From NCBI RefSeq assembly GCF_030052995.1, contig NZ_JASJPW010000001.1, positions 372,001 through 436,000 of the forward strand: 64,000 nucleotides of DNA. The letters are read 5' to 3'. Made by a program: the position numbers and the translations under genes. The DNA comes from Gemmobacter sp. 24YEA27. GTDB taxonomy: Bacteria; Pseudomonadota; Alphaproteobacteria; Rhodobacterales; Rhodobacteraceae. Numbering within the stretch: the first letter of the stretch is position 1; every line of letters begins with the position of its first letter. Positions 1 through 8,408 of the stretch are shown piece after piece. Below the pieces are notes generated by a model, which was not told the origin of the DNA, searched no databases, and was given only the letters and a program-made list of their open reading frames with translations.

Positions 1-43
1 GCCATGAGGTTCCGCTGGCCGGGAAAATGTTCTGACAAACCGC

Positions 44-74
44 TTGCCCCTCTAGTGACTAGAGGGATTAGAAC
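44..74 (+). promoter_or_regulatory. MerR-family (PbrR/CadR/ZntR-type) metal-responsive promoter
   Basis: A perfect 9-bp inverted repeat with a 1-bp centre, CCCTCTAGTGACTAGAGGG (48-66), lies between a -35-like TTGCCC (44-49) and a -10-like TAGAAC (69-74). The spacer is 19 bp, the over-long spacing that MerR-family activators correct by twisting DNA. The dyad closely resembles known PbrR/CadR operators, which supports Pb/Cd/Zn sensing. It sits 60 bp upstream of the metal-exporting ATPase. The regulator gene would be expected divergently, off the left edge of the window. Confidence 0.8.
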
Positions 75-133
75 TGATTCGATGATAAAAGGCCGCTGCC
101 GGTTCCCACCGGGCAGTGGCCGGAGGATCGGTG

Positions 134-2383
134 ATGCAAGAGACGAACAGACGTGAATGGCAGGTGGGGGGCATGGATTGTGCCTCCTGCACGGTGAAGG
201 TGACGAAGGCGGTTGAAAAGCTGCCCGGCGTTGGCGATGTCCGCGTCGCGCTGATGAGCGAGCGGCTTTCGGCAACGCTGAGCGAGGGTGGTGCCAGCCC
301 CGAAGAGGTCGAAGCGGTTGTGCGCCGCCTTGGCTATGAGATCAGCGCCGGCAAGGGTGGCCCGACGACGGCGCGGCGTGATCACGCGGATCATGACCAC
401 GATCACGGCGGGGCGGGAGAAGACCCCGGTCATGGCGCTCCAGATCATGGCGCCCCGGGACATGTTCATTCGCATGACGATCCGGCAGATCGCGGCAAGG
501 CCTGGTATGCGACGGCCAAAGGGCGGCTGGTGATCTTCACCGGCATCCTGCTGGCGCTGGCCTGGATTTTCGAACTGCTGACCAGTGCCGAATATGGCTA
601 TTGGGCCTTCCTCGCCGCCTGTGTGATCGGCGTCGCCCCGGTCGCGAAACGCGCTTTCGAAGCCTTGCGGATGGGTCAGCCCTTCACGATTGAAAGCCTG
701 ATGACCATTGCCGTCATCGGCGCGCTTTTCATCGGCGCGGCGGAAGAGGCGGCGCTGGTTGTCTTCCTCTTCGCGGTGGGCGAGGTGCTTGAAGGCGTTG
801 CGGCCAACAAGGCGCGTGACGGCATCCGCGCGCTGGCGAACCTCGTGCCGAAAACCGCCTTGCTGGAAGAGGGCGGCACGACGCGGGAGGTCCCGGTCTC
901 GGCGCTTGCCATCGGGCAGACGGTCCTCGTGCGCCCCGGCGACCGCATCCCGGCAGATGGCACGATCCTTGAAGGGTCCAGCGGCATTGATGAAAGCCCT
1001 GTCACCGGCGAGAGCATCCCCGTCAGCAAAGGCCCCGAAGATGCGGTTTTCGCAGGCTCGATCAATACCGAAGCCGTGCTGCGCATCTCCGTCAGCCGCG
1101 AGGCCTCGGACAATACCATCGCCCGCATCATCCGCCTTGTCGAAGAGGCGGAAGAGGCACGCGCCCCGACCGAACGCTTCATCGACCGCTTCTCGCGGCT
1201 TTACATGCCGGCCATTGTCGGGCTGTCTGCACTGGTGATCCTGATACCACCGCTTGTGGGCGGCGGCCACTGGGACACCTGGATCTATCGTGGTCTTGCG
1301 CTGTTGCTGATCGGTTGCCCCTGCGCGCTGGTGATCTCCGTGCCGGCCTCCATCGCCTCGTCGCTCTCTGCTGGCGCGAAAAAGGGGCTGCTGCTGAAAG
1401 GCGGTGCCGTGATCGAAGCTGCAGCCACCGTGCGCCGCATCGCCTTTGACAAGACCGGTACGCTGACGCATGGCAAGCCCGTCGTGACCGATCTGGTGCC
1501 GGCGCCGGGGGCGACCGAGGCCGAACTTCTCGCGGTTGCAGGCGCCGTCGAGACCGGCTCGTCCCACCCGCTGGCCCGCGCGGTGCTGGATCGCATAGCG
1601 GCCGCGGGCATCACCGCCCTGCCCGCACGTGAAGCCCGGGCGATCATCGGCAAGGGCGTCGAGGCGATGGTCGCAACGCCCGGGGGCGAGGTCAGGGCCT
1701 GGGTCTCATCCCCGCACCACGCGCATGCAACCGGCGGCATCGACGCCGCCCTGAGCACCCGCGCCGGCACGCTGGAATCCGAAGGCAAGACCGTGGTTGC
1801 GGTCTATGACGAGACGCGGGCCCTCGGCCTGATCGCCATGCGCGACGAGCCCCGCAGCGACGCTGCTGATGCGATGCGGCAATTGCGGGCGATGGGGATC
1901 GGCGCGACCATCCTCACCGGCGACAATCCCCGCACCGCTGCCGCCATCGCTGGTGGCCTCGGGATGGAGTTCCGCGCCCAGATGATGCCCGAAGACAAGC
2001 TTGCGGTGATCCGCGAGATGGGGGCGGAAGGCGGCGTCATGATGATCGGCGACGGCATCAATGACGCACCGGCGCTGAAACAGGCAGGCGTGGGCGTCGC
2101 TATGGGCTCGGGCACCGATGTGGCTCTGGAGACGGCGGATGCCGCGATCCTGCGCGACCGGGTCTCGGATGTGCCGGCGCTGATCCGGCTGTCGCGCGCG
2201 ACCATGGCGAATATCCGGCAGAACATCACGCTGGCCCTGGGGCTGAAGGCGGTGTTTCTGGTGACTTCAGTGCTGGGGATCACCGGGCTCTGGATCGCCA
2301 TCCTCGCCGATACCGGCGCAACTGTGCTGGTGACGCTGAACGCGCTGCGGCTCCTGGCCTATGATCCGGGGCGCGAGGGCTGA
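134..2383 (+). CDS. zntA: Zn2+/Cd2+/Pb2+-translocating P1B-type ATPase
   Basis: Inner-membrane heavy-metal efflux pump of 749 residues that exports Zn, Cd or Pb at the cost of ATP. It has an N-terminal HMA metal-binding domain (GMDCASC, cysteines 16 and 19) and a His/Asp-rich linker at about residues 83-114, typical of zinc-type pumps. The membrane CPC motif is at about 395-397, the TGES actuator motif is present, the phosphorylated Asp of DKTGTLT is at about 439, and GDGINDAP follows at about 640. The C-terminal helix has the DTGATVLVTLNALRLL pattern of ZntA. The ATG at 134 is preferred over a GTG at 116 because GGAGG lies 7 nt upstream of it. The MerR-type operator just upstream implies metal induction. 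The sub-specificity for Zn versus Cd/Pb is inferred. Confidence 0.95.
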   Translation: MQETNRREWQVGGMDCASCTVKVTKAVEKLPGVGDVRVALMSERLSATLSEGGASPEEVEAVVRRLGYEISAGKGGPTTARRDHADHDHDHGGAGEDPGHGAPDHGAPGHVHSHDDPADRGKAWYATAKGRLVIFTGILLALAWIFELLTSAEYGYWAFLAACVIGVAPVAKRAFEALRMGQPFTIESLMTIAVIGALFIGAAEEAALVVFLFAVGEVLEGVAANKARDGIRALANLVPKTALLEEGGTTREVPVSALAIGQTVLVRPGDRIPADGTILEGSSGIDESPVTGESIPVSKGPEDAVFAGSINTEAVLRISVSREASDNTIARIIRLVEEAEEARAPTERFIDRFSRLYMPAIVGLSALVILIPPLVGGGHWDTWIYRGLALLLIGCPCALVISVPASIASSLSAGAKKGLLLKGGAVIEAAATVRRIAFDKTGTLTHGKPVVTDLVPAPGATEAELLAVAGAVETGSSHPLARAVLDRIAAAGITALPAREARAIIGKGVEAMVATPGGEVRAWVSSPHHAHATGGIDAALSTRAGTLESEGKTVVAVYDETRALGLIAMRDEPRSDAADAMRQLRAMGIGATILTGDNPRTAAAIAGGLGMEFRAQMMPEDKLAVIREMGAEGGVMMIGDGINDAPALKQAGVGVAMGSGTDVALETADAAILRDRVSDVPALIRLSRATMANIRQNITLALGLKAVFLVTSVLGITGLWIAILADTGATVLVTLNALRLLAYDPGREG

Positions 2384-2441
2384 GATGGCAACGCCGCCTG
2401 CTTAAGTCGGCGCGGTCGCGCCAGAGCGCCACGCGGGGGGT

Positions 2442-2463
2442 CCGGGGGGTCTTAACCCCCCGG
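2442..2463. terminator. Intrinsic terminator-like hairpin between convergent genes
   Basis: An 8-bp perfect stem, CCGGGGGG pairing with CCCCCCGG around a TCTTAA loop, lies between the ends of the convergent zntA and kinase genes. It has no long U tract on either side, so termination may be partial or Rho-assisted. Confidence 0.5.
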
Positions 2464-2483
2464 CCTTGCCAGAGAAACCACCT

Positions 2484-3488
2484 TCACCCGCGCGCAAGCC
2501 GCGCCAGCCAGGCCCGACCCAATCGTGCGGTTCCTGCGGCGAAATGCGGCGCCATAGCCTGGGGCTCCGGCGCTTCGATATGACTGCCGATCCAGGCCAG
2601 AAGCGCCATCCGCCTGAGCATGACAAATGTGTCGATCTCGCGCTCCTCCTCTTCCGACAAGGGCGCGATGTCGCGATACCCCTCCACCCAGGCCGCGCGC
2701 AAAGCCGGAACCTGCGGGTGATCCTCCATAAAGCTCACCGCCGCCGCAAAGTCGTAAAGATACCAGCCAAGCCCGGAATCGTCGAAATCAATCAACACGG
2801 TACGTGCCCCGTCGATCAGCAGATTGGTCAGCCGCATATCGCCATGGATCAGCCCATAGCGCGCCTGCCCCTTGCCCCAGGCCGCCAGCCGCTGGCAGAC
2901 AATCTGCTCTGCCTCCTCCAGCACTTCTCGGATCTCAGGCGTGACATTCGGGCCTGCGCGCCAGTCTCCCCAGGTGGCGCCCTCGCCGAACACCGCTGCC
3001 TCATCCCAGACCAGCCGCTCCAGCGGTTGCGCCGATTGCCAGCCCCGCGCATGGATATGGGTTCTGGCCGCAATCGCCCCGAGGCTGCGAAACGGCGCCA
3101 CCAGATCATCATCCGGCCCCGGCTGTCGGCCCGGCGCGAATTCGAACATCACCATGTAGCGCCCGCCCGGCTGGCCCGGCGCAAATCCCGGCACCTGCGC
3201 CTCCTGCACCAGTGCGCCATTCACCCCGGCGATCACTGCGGGCGTATCTATCCCGGCGTCGCGCGCCAGCGCCTGGCTCCAGTCCAGTTCCTGGCATATG
3301 CCGGTCCGCGTGTGATAGCCTGGCCGATGAACCCGCAGCACCGCACGAAACACCCCCGCCTCCACCAGCCAGGTCAGGTTTTCAGCGATGTTCAGGAGGC
3401 TCACTTCCGCTCCAGCCGGCACCGGCCAGAGCGGCAAAGCCGCTTCCACCATCTGGCGGATCACCGCCAGCTCGTCTTCCAGCGCCAT
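2484..3488 (-). CDS. APH-family phosphotransferase (homoserine-kinase/SrkA-like fold)
   Basis: Protein of 334 residues in the aminoglycoside phosphotransferase/choline-kinase-like superfamily. The catalytic loop HGDMRLTN (HxDxxxxN pattern) and the Mg-binding IDFDD motif are both visible in the second half. The length is normal for this group. The start at 3488 is chosen because AGGA lies about 8 nt upstream; an in-frame extension to 3530 lacks a good ribosome site. The substrate cannot be assigned: family members phosphorylate homoserine, hydroxylysine, protein serines or antibiotics, and the genomic context gives no pathway. It is convergent with zntA. A resistance role is not supported. Confidence 0.75.
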   Translation of the reverse strand: MALEDELAVIRQMVEAALPLWPVPAGAEVSLLNIAENLTWLVEAGVFRAVLRVHRPGYHTRTGICQELDWSQALARDAGIDTPAVIAGVNGALVQEAQVPGFAPGQPGGRYMVMFEFAPGRQPGPDDDLVAPFRSLGAIAARTHIHARGWQSAQPLERLVWDEAAVFGEGATWGDWRAGPNVTPEIREVLEEAEQIVCQRLAAWGKGQARYGLIHGDMRLTNLLIDGARTVLIDFDDSGLGWYLYDFAAAVSFMEDHPQVPALRAAWVEGYRDIAPLSEEEEREIDTFVMLRRMALLAWIGSHIEAPEPQAMAPHFAAGTARLGRAWLARLARG

Positions 3489-3935
3489 ATTGGTCCTGGC
3501 CAAAACCCGTATCCCCCTGCGCGGTCCCACCGTCTCATGCGGCTCTCACGGCTCACAGGTTTCACCGCATGGCCAGCACTCTTCAAGCGCGAATCCCCAG
3601 GGCCCTTGTGGTTTCCGCCGCGCGCGCGCCGCCTCACCTCGGGCAAAGCCATACCCCACCGCCCTCGCCCGGTCGGCGCCTCACTTCGTGCTGGCCGAGA
3701 GTGCCCTCCGCTCAGACCGGCCAGAAAATCGCGGCGCCGCAGCCGGTCGGCATTGGTGCCAAAGCGCCCGGACGCGGGATGGACATGGGAAACCATGAGG
3801 TCGGTGGTCTCAGCTGATAAGACCAGCCCCTGCCCGCTGTCTGAGGAAGACCTGGAAAAGCCACAGCGGTGCGGGCTCCCGCTGATCTGGCCGGCCAGGG
3901 ACATGGTGCGGGTCGCGCCAGAGCCCGGAGCCAAT
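3489..3935. other. Intergenic stretch without recognised gene
   Basis: About 450 bases between the kinase start and the IS5-like relic. Both strands have open frames here, but their translations are low-complexity Arg/Pro/Ala-rich sequence typical of GC-rich antisense or noncoding DNA. None has a convincing ribosome site or family motif. Confidence 0.5.
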
Positions 3936-4060
3936 GGCCGACCGGCGTTATTCAGCGCGGAGGACGATCACAAAACCGTCCGGGCGACTGTTTTCCTGAC
4001 GACAGCTTGCCAGTTTGGTTTGATGGTGAAGCTTCTGTTCGGGTTGCCATTTCGACAGAT
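3936..4060 (+). pseudogene. Relic of an IS5-family transposase N-terminus
   Basis: A plus-strand reading frame contains GRPALFS and, after some unmatched residues, QFGLMVKLLFGLPFRQ. This is close to the conserved IS5-type block in which GRP and FSD precede a leucine/lysine helix ending in LFGLPLRQ. The match stops after the RQ and the frame closes at 4112 with no catalytic DDE region, so this is a decayed fragment. I see no terminal inverted repeats. The identification rests on a short motif from memory and is therefore moderate. Confidence 0.4.
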
Positions 4061-4214
4061 CAAGCCAAGGTCCGCCACGGGTTCGGGGCCCCCTGGCGCG
4101 GCGGCGGGCTGACGCGTATTCTCTCGATGGCCTGCCCTGCCGCGCGCACCCGCTGCGAGACCCTCAAAGCCACACAGCGCCCGGGACGACTTCGTCGGAC
4201 TTACTCGGCGCGAC

Positions 4215-4246
4215 TGGCGCCATGTGTCTTTGGCGCCATGTGTCTT
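4215..4246. repeat. Exact 16-bp tandem duplication
   Basis: The 16-mer TGGCGCCATGTGTCTT occurs twice back to back (4215-4230 and 4231-4246) in noncoding, degenerate DNA. It may be a slippage product or the scar of a past insertion. Confidence 0.85.
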
Positions 4247-4399
4247 TCTCGACCAGGAAAACCCGGTCCGGATATCACGCCCGAAGCAGGATCAGAGTTG
4301 CATCAGGTCAGCGGGGAAAGGGGCATCTCCTGCTGGTGCCAGACGTCTGCAAAAACGCCCAGAGACCATCCCGATAAGCAGGGCCGCAATCACCGGCCT

Positions 4400-4779
4400 T
4401 CACAGACTTCCGGTCAGGTGGCGGATCGCACAAAACGTCGCCACCCCGACCGGCATGACGCAAATCGTCGTGACAGGCGAGCGCTTCGACAGCCGCGCAT
4501 TGCCGCAAATGCCGGCCATGCACCCGCTGAGGAGAATCCAGGGCCAGGACGCCAGCCTGTCAAACCCGCAACCAGACCCACAATGCCTAACGCAAAGGTG
4601 AAGCCCATTGCCGCCAGCACCGCGCCCGTCACGCCCTCCCGCGACGATCCCCCCTGCCCCGGGGGTCCGCTTGTGCAACGTCATCAGATGGATCATCGCA
4701 AGCCCGATCAGCCCACTACCCGCAAGGCTCGCCCAAAGGCGGAAGCCGGGCTTGCCGGCCTGCCGTCTTTGTCGGGCAT
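4400..4779 (-). pseudogene. Frameshifted small membrane protein downstream of the persulfide-dioxygenase-like gene
   Basis: Read on the minus strand from an ATG at 4779, with GGAG upstream and 5 nt after the neighbouring gene's stop. Pieces in different frames look like one hydrophobic protein of about 125 residues. They include segments around GLIGLAMIHLMTL, AVLAAMGFTFALGIVGLVAG and WPWILLSGCMAGICG, and a last hydrophobic stretch before the stop at 4400. At least two frame changes are needed, one at a six-G run near 4650. I do not recognise the family. Position suggests co-transcription with the upstream enzyme. It may be truly decayed or damaged by sequence errors like those elsewhere in this window. 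Confidence 0.45.
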
Positions 4780-4784
4780 GGCGG

Positions 4785-5660
4785 TCACTCCCAGACGGTT
4801 TTGAACAGATCGAGCGGTATTTTCAGATAGCGCGTGCCATTGGCCTCACGCTCCGGCAGACGGCCTGCATTGGTGTTCACCTGAAGCGCATGCAGGATCA
4901 GTTTCGGCATCGGCAGGGTCGCATCGCGCGCCTCGCGGACCGCGACGAAAGCGGCCTCGCCAGGGTATTTCGAGAGATGGATATTCGTTGCCCGCTGTTC
5001 AGCGACGGTGGATTCCCAGGCCGCCTCGCGCCCGCCCTGGCGGTAATCATGGCCGGTGAAAAGCCGTGTCGCATCGGGAAGTGCCAGGATCTCCTGGATC
5101 GAATGCCACAGAACCCTGGCGCTGCCGCCGGGGAAATCGGCCCGCGCCGTGCCGGTATCGGGCATGAAAATCGTGTCATGGATGAAAGCCGCATCGCCGA
5201 TCACATAGCTGACTGACGCCATGGTGTGACCAGGCGAGAACATCACCCTGGCTGGGATTTCCCCGACCATGAATGTGTCGCCCTCGTCATAGAGCCTGTC
5301 CCATTGCGATCCGTCTGCGGCCAGATCGCGGTTGTAAAACCCGTTCCACAGCGCCTGAACCTTTGTCACCTTCGCCCCGATCGCTATGGGCGCGCCGGTC
5401 TGTCGTTTCAGGTAATCCGCGGCCGAGAAATGGTCGGCATGGGGATGGGTGTCGAGGATCTGGTCAAGCCGGTATCCCCGCTCTGCGACAAAGGCCAGCA
5501 GGCGGTCGGCCTCGATTGTGGCGGTCGCGCCCGACTTCTCGTCATAATCCAGCACCGGGTCGATGATGACACAGGCCTTTGTGGCGGGGTCTGCCACCAC
5601 ATATTGAACCGATCCGGTGCGGGCTTCGTAAAAGCCGGTGACCTCAGGACGTGGTATCAT
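4785..5660 (-). CDS. Metallo-beta-lactamase-fold hydrolase, persulfide dioxygenase/BLH-like
   Basis: Protein of 291 residues with the metal-ligand motif THPHADH (HxHxDH) near residue 95, a downstream SPGHT histidine, a DT aspartate at the IHDTIFMPDTG region, and a terminal GHDY histidine. These are the ligands of the glyoxalase II/ETHE1 branch. The start and overall layout match the BLH proteins that accompany BigR-type sulfide sensors, so the likely reaction is oxidation of glutathione persulfide during sulfide detoxification, in the cytoplasm. No rhodanese or BigR-like regulator is visible next to it. A 12-bp palindrome lies 51 bp upstream of the start. The fold is certain; the exact substrate is inferred. 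Confidence 0.8.
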   Translation of the reverse strand: MIPRPEVTGFYEARTGSVQYVVADPATKACVIIDPVLDYDEKSGATATIEADRLLAFVAERGYRLDQILDTHPHADHFSAADYLKRQTGAPIAIGAKVTKVQALWNGFYNRDLAADGSQWDRLYDEGDTFMVGEIPARVMFSPGHTMASVSYVIGDAAFIHDTIFMPDTGTARADFPGGSARVLWHSIQEILALPDATRLFTGHDYRQGGREAAWESTVAEQRATNIHLSKYPGEAAFVAVREARDATLPMPKLILHALQVNTNAGRLPEREANGTRYLKIPLDLFKTVWE

Positions 5661-5710
5661 AGCTGCCTCTTCATTCCGGACAAGTACAGGCAGCCTGTCG
5701 GCTCAGGCAG

Positions 5711-5722
5711 AAACATATGTTT
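5711..5722. promoter_or_regulatory. Perfect 12-bp palindrome upstream of the persulfide-dioxygenase-like gene
   Basis: AAACATATGTTT is a perfect palindrome 51 bp ahead of the minus-strand start at 5660, in the promoter position. It could be an operator for a small dimeric regulator such as an ArsR-type sulfur sensor. That is an inference from position only. Confidence 0.35.
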
Positions 5723-5928
5723 TTCCGCAGACAGGAAATCACGGAAGGGAACAATATTCTACCCGATCAGCTCATACAGGACGCTCTTCCTTTCAGATAC
5801 AGGAAATCCGGGATCAGATCACGCGATCATTGCCGCCTCAGACAGGAATCTGCGCGCCGGTGGGTCGGGAAAAGCTGTCATCCACCAGGGCGGCACCGCG
5901 CATGCCAAATCCGGGTTTACGGGCCGGG

Positions 5929-6414
5929 CTACATGGCTGCGCTACCCCTCGGACAAGCGCGCCCGCCCCGCCGCACGGGACACAAAGCCGCGCAGCCTTG
6001 CCACCCCAGCGGATCGGGGTTGGATCGTGCCTCGGTCAGGGGGGTGAGATTTGCCGCGATCCGGGCCTCGGCGGCGCCACAGATCGCAATCATCTGGTCA
6101 AAGCTTTGCCGCGCCATCTGGCCCAAGGTGAACACGCCAGGATGTTCAAGGAGAATCGCGTCAAACCCCGCTATTCCCAAACCGGCCAGCGCCTCGCGGA
6201 TCTGGCGCGCAAGGTCAGAGCCCGATTTAACACTGGGCAGGATCAACACCCTTGCGCCGCAGGCCTTCTGCGGCGGCGCCAGTTCCAGCCCGGTAAAACC
6301 CTTCTCGCCGATCTGTCCCAGGTCGGAACCATAGGCCTTGCGCCAGATCGCCGGCAGCACCGCAGAGATCGCGTGCCTCGCCTCCCCATCGGCTATTGCC
6401 GCACCATGCAGCAC
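5929..6414 (-). pseudogene. Remnant of a class II aldolase (rhamnulose-phosphate-aldolase-like)
   Basis: The middle of this minus-strand frame reads GARVLILPSVKSGSDLARQ and then AILLEHPGVFTLGQMARQSF followed by DQMIA...AEARIAA. This matches the C-terminal half of class II aldolase/adducin domains, where a conserved hGxFTfGetAreSyerMIa block occurs. The metal-binding N-terminal half is absent in frame, the second conserved His is replaced by Pro, and both ends are low-complexity. It is therefore a fragment, about 100 residues of which are recognisable. With the DeoR fragment beside it, it suggests a deleted sugar-catabolic locus. The aldolase assignment is fairly secure; the original substrate is a guess. 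Confidence 0.5.
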
Positions 6415-6583
6415 GAGACCCGGATCCTGCCCGAGGTGACGCCTACCACCGGCGTCACTTATGCGGTGCCGGTGCTCCCCTGGGCTGCGGGGGGGTGCCT
6501 GATATCGACCTGATCTCGACCGTCGGACAGGATCACGTCGATGTCGTGATCCTGTCGAAGAAGACGATCCGGGACATCGCGAT

Positions 6584-6789
6584 CTTTACCCCGAAGAGCT
6601 GGTGATGCGCCCGAAACGGACGATGATGAAATGACATTCCTGCTGGCGGATGCGTCGAAATTGGGCTTTACCGCGCTGAACTATGTGACTGATCTGACCG
6701 AATTCGACCTGATCCTGGTGGCGCGAAACGTGCCGGAGGCCAGCCTTCATCGACAGCGCGACGGCGGGGCAAATGTCGGGCTGGTCTGA
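6584..6789 (+). pseudogene. C-terminal remnant of a DeoR-family regulator
   Basis: From 6631 the plus strand encodes TFLLADASKLGFTALNYVTD followed by LTEFDLILVA, then a stop at 6787-6789. This is the standard DeoR sensor-domain ending (LLADsSKfG...al..v..l.diD.iitd). Immediately upstream, in a shifted frame, YPEELVMRPKRTMM matches the preceding DeoR segment (E-x-E...VKRAMI). The DNA-binding half is missing. DeoR regulators commonly control sugar operons that include class II aldolases, consistent with the neighbouring aldolase remnant. Confidence 0.5.
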
Positions 6790-6867
6790 CAGGCCTTTAT
6801 CCCGCCAAAGCGCTTGATCCCGAAGCACTTGCCAGGTGTTATTGCGCTGTCCGGAACGGAGAGCGCG

Positions 6868-8331
6868 ATGCAAGACAAACTGATCCCGACCCATTTGCCT
6901 GCCGCCCTGCTATGCGGCCTCCTCCTGTCAGCGCCCCTCGCGACCCATGCAGCCGAGATCTCGCTCATTGACCCCGCCTTGCGCGATGCGGCGGGGCTGG
7001 TATCGGGCAGCTGCAGCCTTCGCCTGAAAGGCGGGATCGAACCGGGAGATGCCGGCCGGCTTGAGGCCATTCTCGAAGATGACAGCATCGAGCGCGGACG
7101 CCCGACCAGTCTGCTGTCCGGGACCGGGGCCGAGGGCCAGGTGCTTTGCCTCAACAGCGCCGGAGGCGATGCCTCTGAGGCGCTGGCACTGGCGAAGGTG
7201 ATCCGCGACAGCGCGCTTGCGACCGTGGTGCCGGATGGCGCGGAGTGTTTCGGCGCCTGCGCAGTCGCGTTCATGGCCGGGTCAGTTGCCTCCTCGAATT
7301 CGGGGGGCGGCGCGCGGATGCCAATGCGGGCGCTCCATACCGGGGGAAGGCTGGGCTTTCTGGCGCCCGATTTGCCCGATGGCAATGCCGTGCTGGACTA
7401 TATGGCCGGGCTGACCGACCTGTTTTCCGGCATCGACAGCTATACGCCCACCGCCCGGTTCCATCCGCAGCTCATGGTCGGGATGCTCTCGCATCGTGAT
7501 CCGGCCCATCCCTATATGATCAACACCACCGGCAAGGCCGGCCTCTATGACATCCGGCTTGCCGGAGTGCCGCCCATCGAGACCGATGAGGCCACCTGGA
7601 TGCGCGCCTGCAACAATCTCTCGCTGCAGGCCAGGGGCTGGCAGGACGCGACCGATCCGGATCTGAGTTCCTGGGCCTGGCAGGTCAATCTGCCCGAAGA
7701 GGGCTATGAGCCCGAAGCCCGCCTGCCCCCCGCGACCTGGGACCTGCCGGTCGGGGGCGCGGATGAGACAGCGCCGCCCTTCTTCCGTGAAGTTCTGTCG
7801 CGGCATCACCAATGCCTGTTCTACCATGATGCCCCGGCCACGCCGCCCTATACCGCCTGGTTTGAACGGGTGAGCGAAGATTCGATGCCGCAGTACCGCC
7901 TGTTCGATCTCTGGCAGACGCTGCCGCATTACACGCCGCTGGCCGAATTGCGGGCTATGGCACGGGTGGAGCCCGCCGATTTCCGCACGCTTTACGCCAA
8001 TCCGCCGGTGGACGCGCCCCATCCTGACCTGCCCGGGGTCGAGGCTTTCGCGCCCGGGCACTCGGTGCTCCTGGAAAGCGAAGAGGGACGTATTGCCTAT
8101 TGGCTTGGCGAAAATGGCGCCGGCAGGGCCTATGCCTCAGGCGCGCCCGCCGCCGGTTTCCGCTACCGGATTGAGGCGGATCAGTTTTGTGTGACCCGCG
8201 AGGCGGCGGCCGAAACCTGTGGCCGGATCGTCAGCGCTGAGGATGGCGGGGCGCTTCTGAGAACCGCGACAGAGGATCTTACGATCCTCTGGATGCGGCC
8301 CGGCGATATCGGCCCGCTGTCGGCAAACTGA
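6868..8331 (+). CDS. Exported protein with a ClpP/crotonase-fold-like N-terminal domain
   Basis: Protein of 487 residues. The ATG at 6868 is chosen because GGAG lies upstream and it begins a clean signal peptide (LPAALLCGLLLSAPLATHAA). After cleavage, residues about 80-150 contain VLCLNSAGGDASEALALAKV and ECFGACAVAFMAG. This pattern resembles the COG3904-like group of predicted periplasmic ClpP-fold proteins, where SxGGxxxxA is followed by a Cys-bracketed CxxxC loop. A classical ClpP Ser/His pair is not obvious, so proteolytic activity is uncertain. The remaining 300 residues, with scattered Cys, are unrecognised. It stands alone, ending in a shared bidirectional terminator. Confidence 0.65.
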   Translation: MQDKLIPTHLPAALLCGLLLSAPLATHAAEISLIDPALRDAAGLVSGSCSLRLKGGIEPGDAGRLEAILEDDSIERGRPTSLLSGTGAEGQVLCLNSAGGDASEALALAKVIRDSALATVVPDGAECFGACAVAFMAGSVASSNSGGGARMPMRALHTGGRLGFLAPDLPDGNAVLDYMAGLTDLFSGIDSYTPTARFHPQLMVGMLSHRDPAHPYMINTTGKAGLYDIRLAGVPPIETDEATWMRACNNLSLQARGWQDATDPDLSSWAWQVNLPEEGYEPEARLPPATWDLPVGGADETAPPFFREVLSRHHQCLFYHDAPATPPYTAWFERVSEDSMPQYRLFDLWQTLPHYTPLAELRAMARVEPADFRTLYANPPVDAPHPDLPGVEAFAPGHSVLLESEEGRIAYWLGENGAGRAYASGAPAAGFRYRIEADQFCVTREAAAETCGRIVSAEDGGALLRTATEDLTILWMRPGDIGPLSAN

Positions 8332-8378
8332 CAGCCAGGCGTCGCGCATTTCACGACCATCGCAGGTTCAGGGAGAAA

Positions 8379-8402
8379 CCCGGGGGCAGTCACGCCCCCG
8401 GG
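8379..8402. terminator. Bidirectional terminator hairpin
   Basis: A 9-bp perfect stem, CCCGGGGGC with GCCCCCGGG around the loop AGTCAC, lies between the convergent genes ending at 8331 and 8409. Confidence 0.65.
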
Positions 8403-8408
8403 GCAGAA

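Noticed and set aside
68..1567. Long minus-strand open frame opposite zntA (499 codons)
   Set aside because: It is antisense to a clearly conserved metal pump, is Arg/Ala/Gly-rich as GC-rich shadows are, and has no ribosome site.
2466..4112. 548-codon plus-strand frame opposite the kinase gene
   Set aside because: It overlaps the convincing minus-strand kinase. Only its last part, 3936-4060, has the IS5-like motif, which I record separately.
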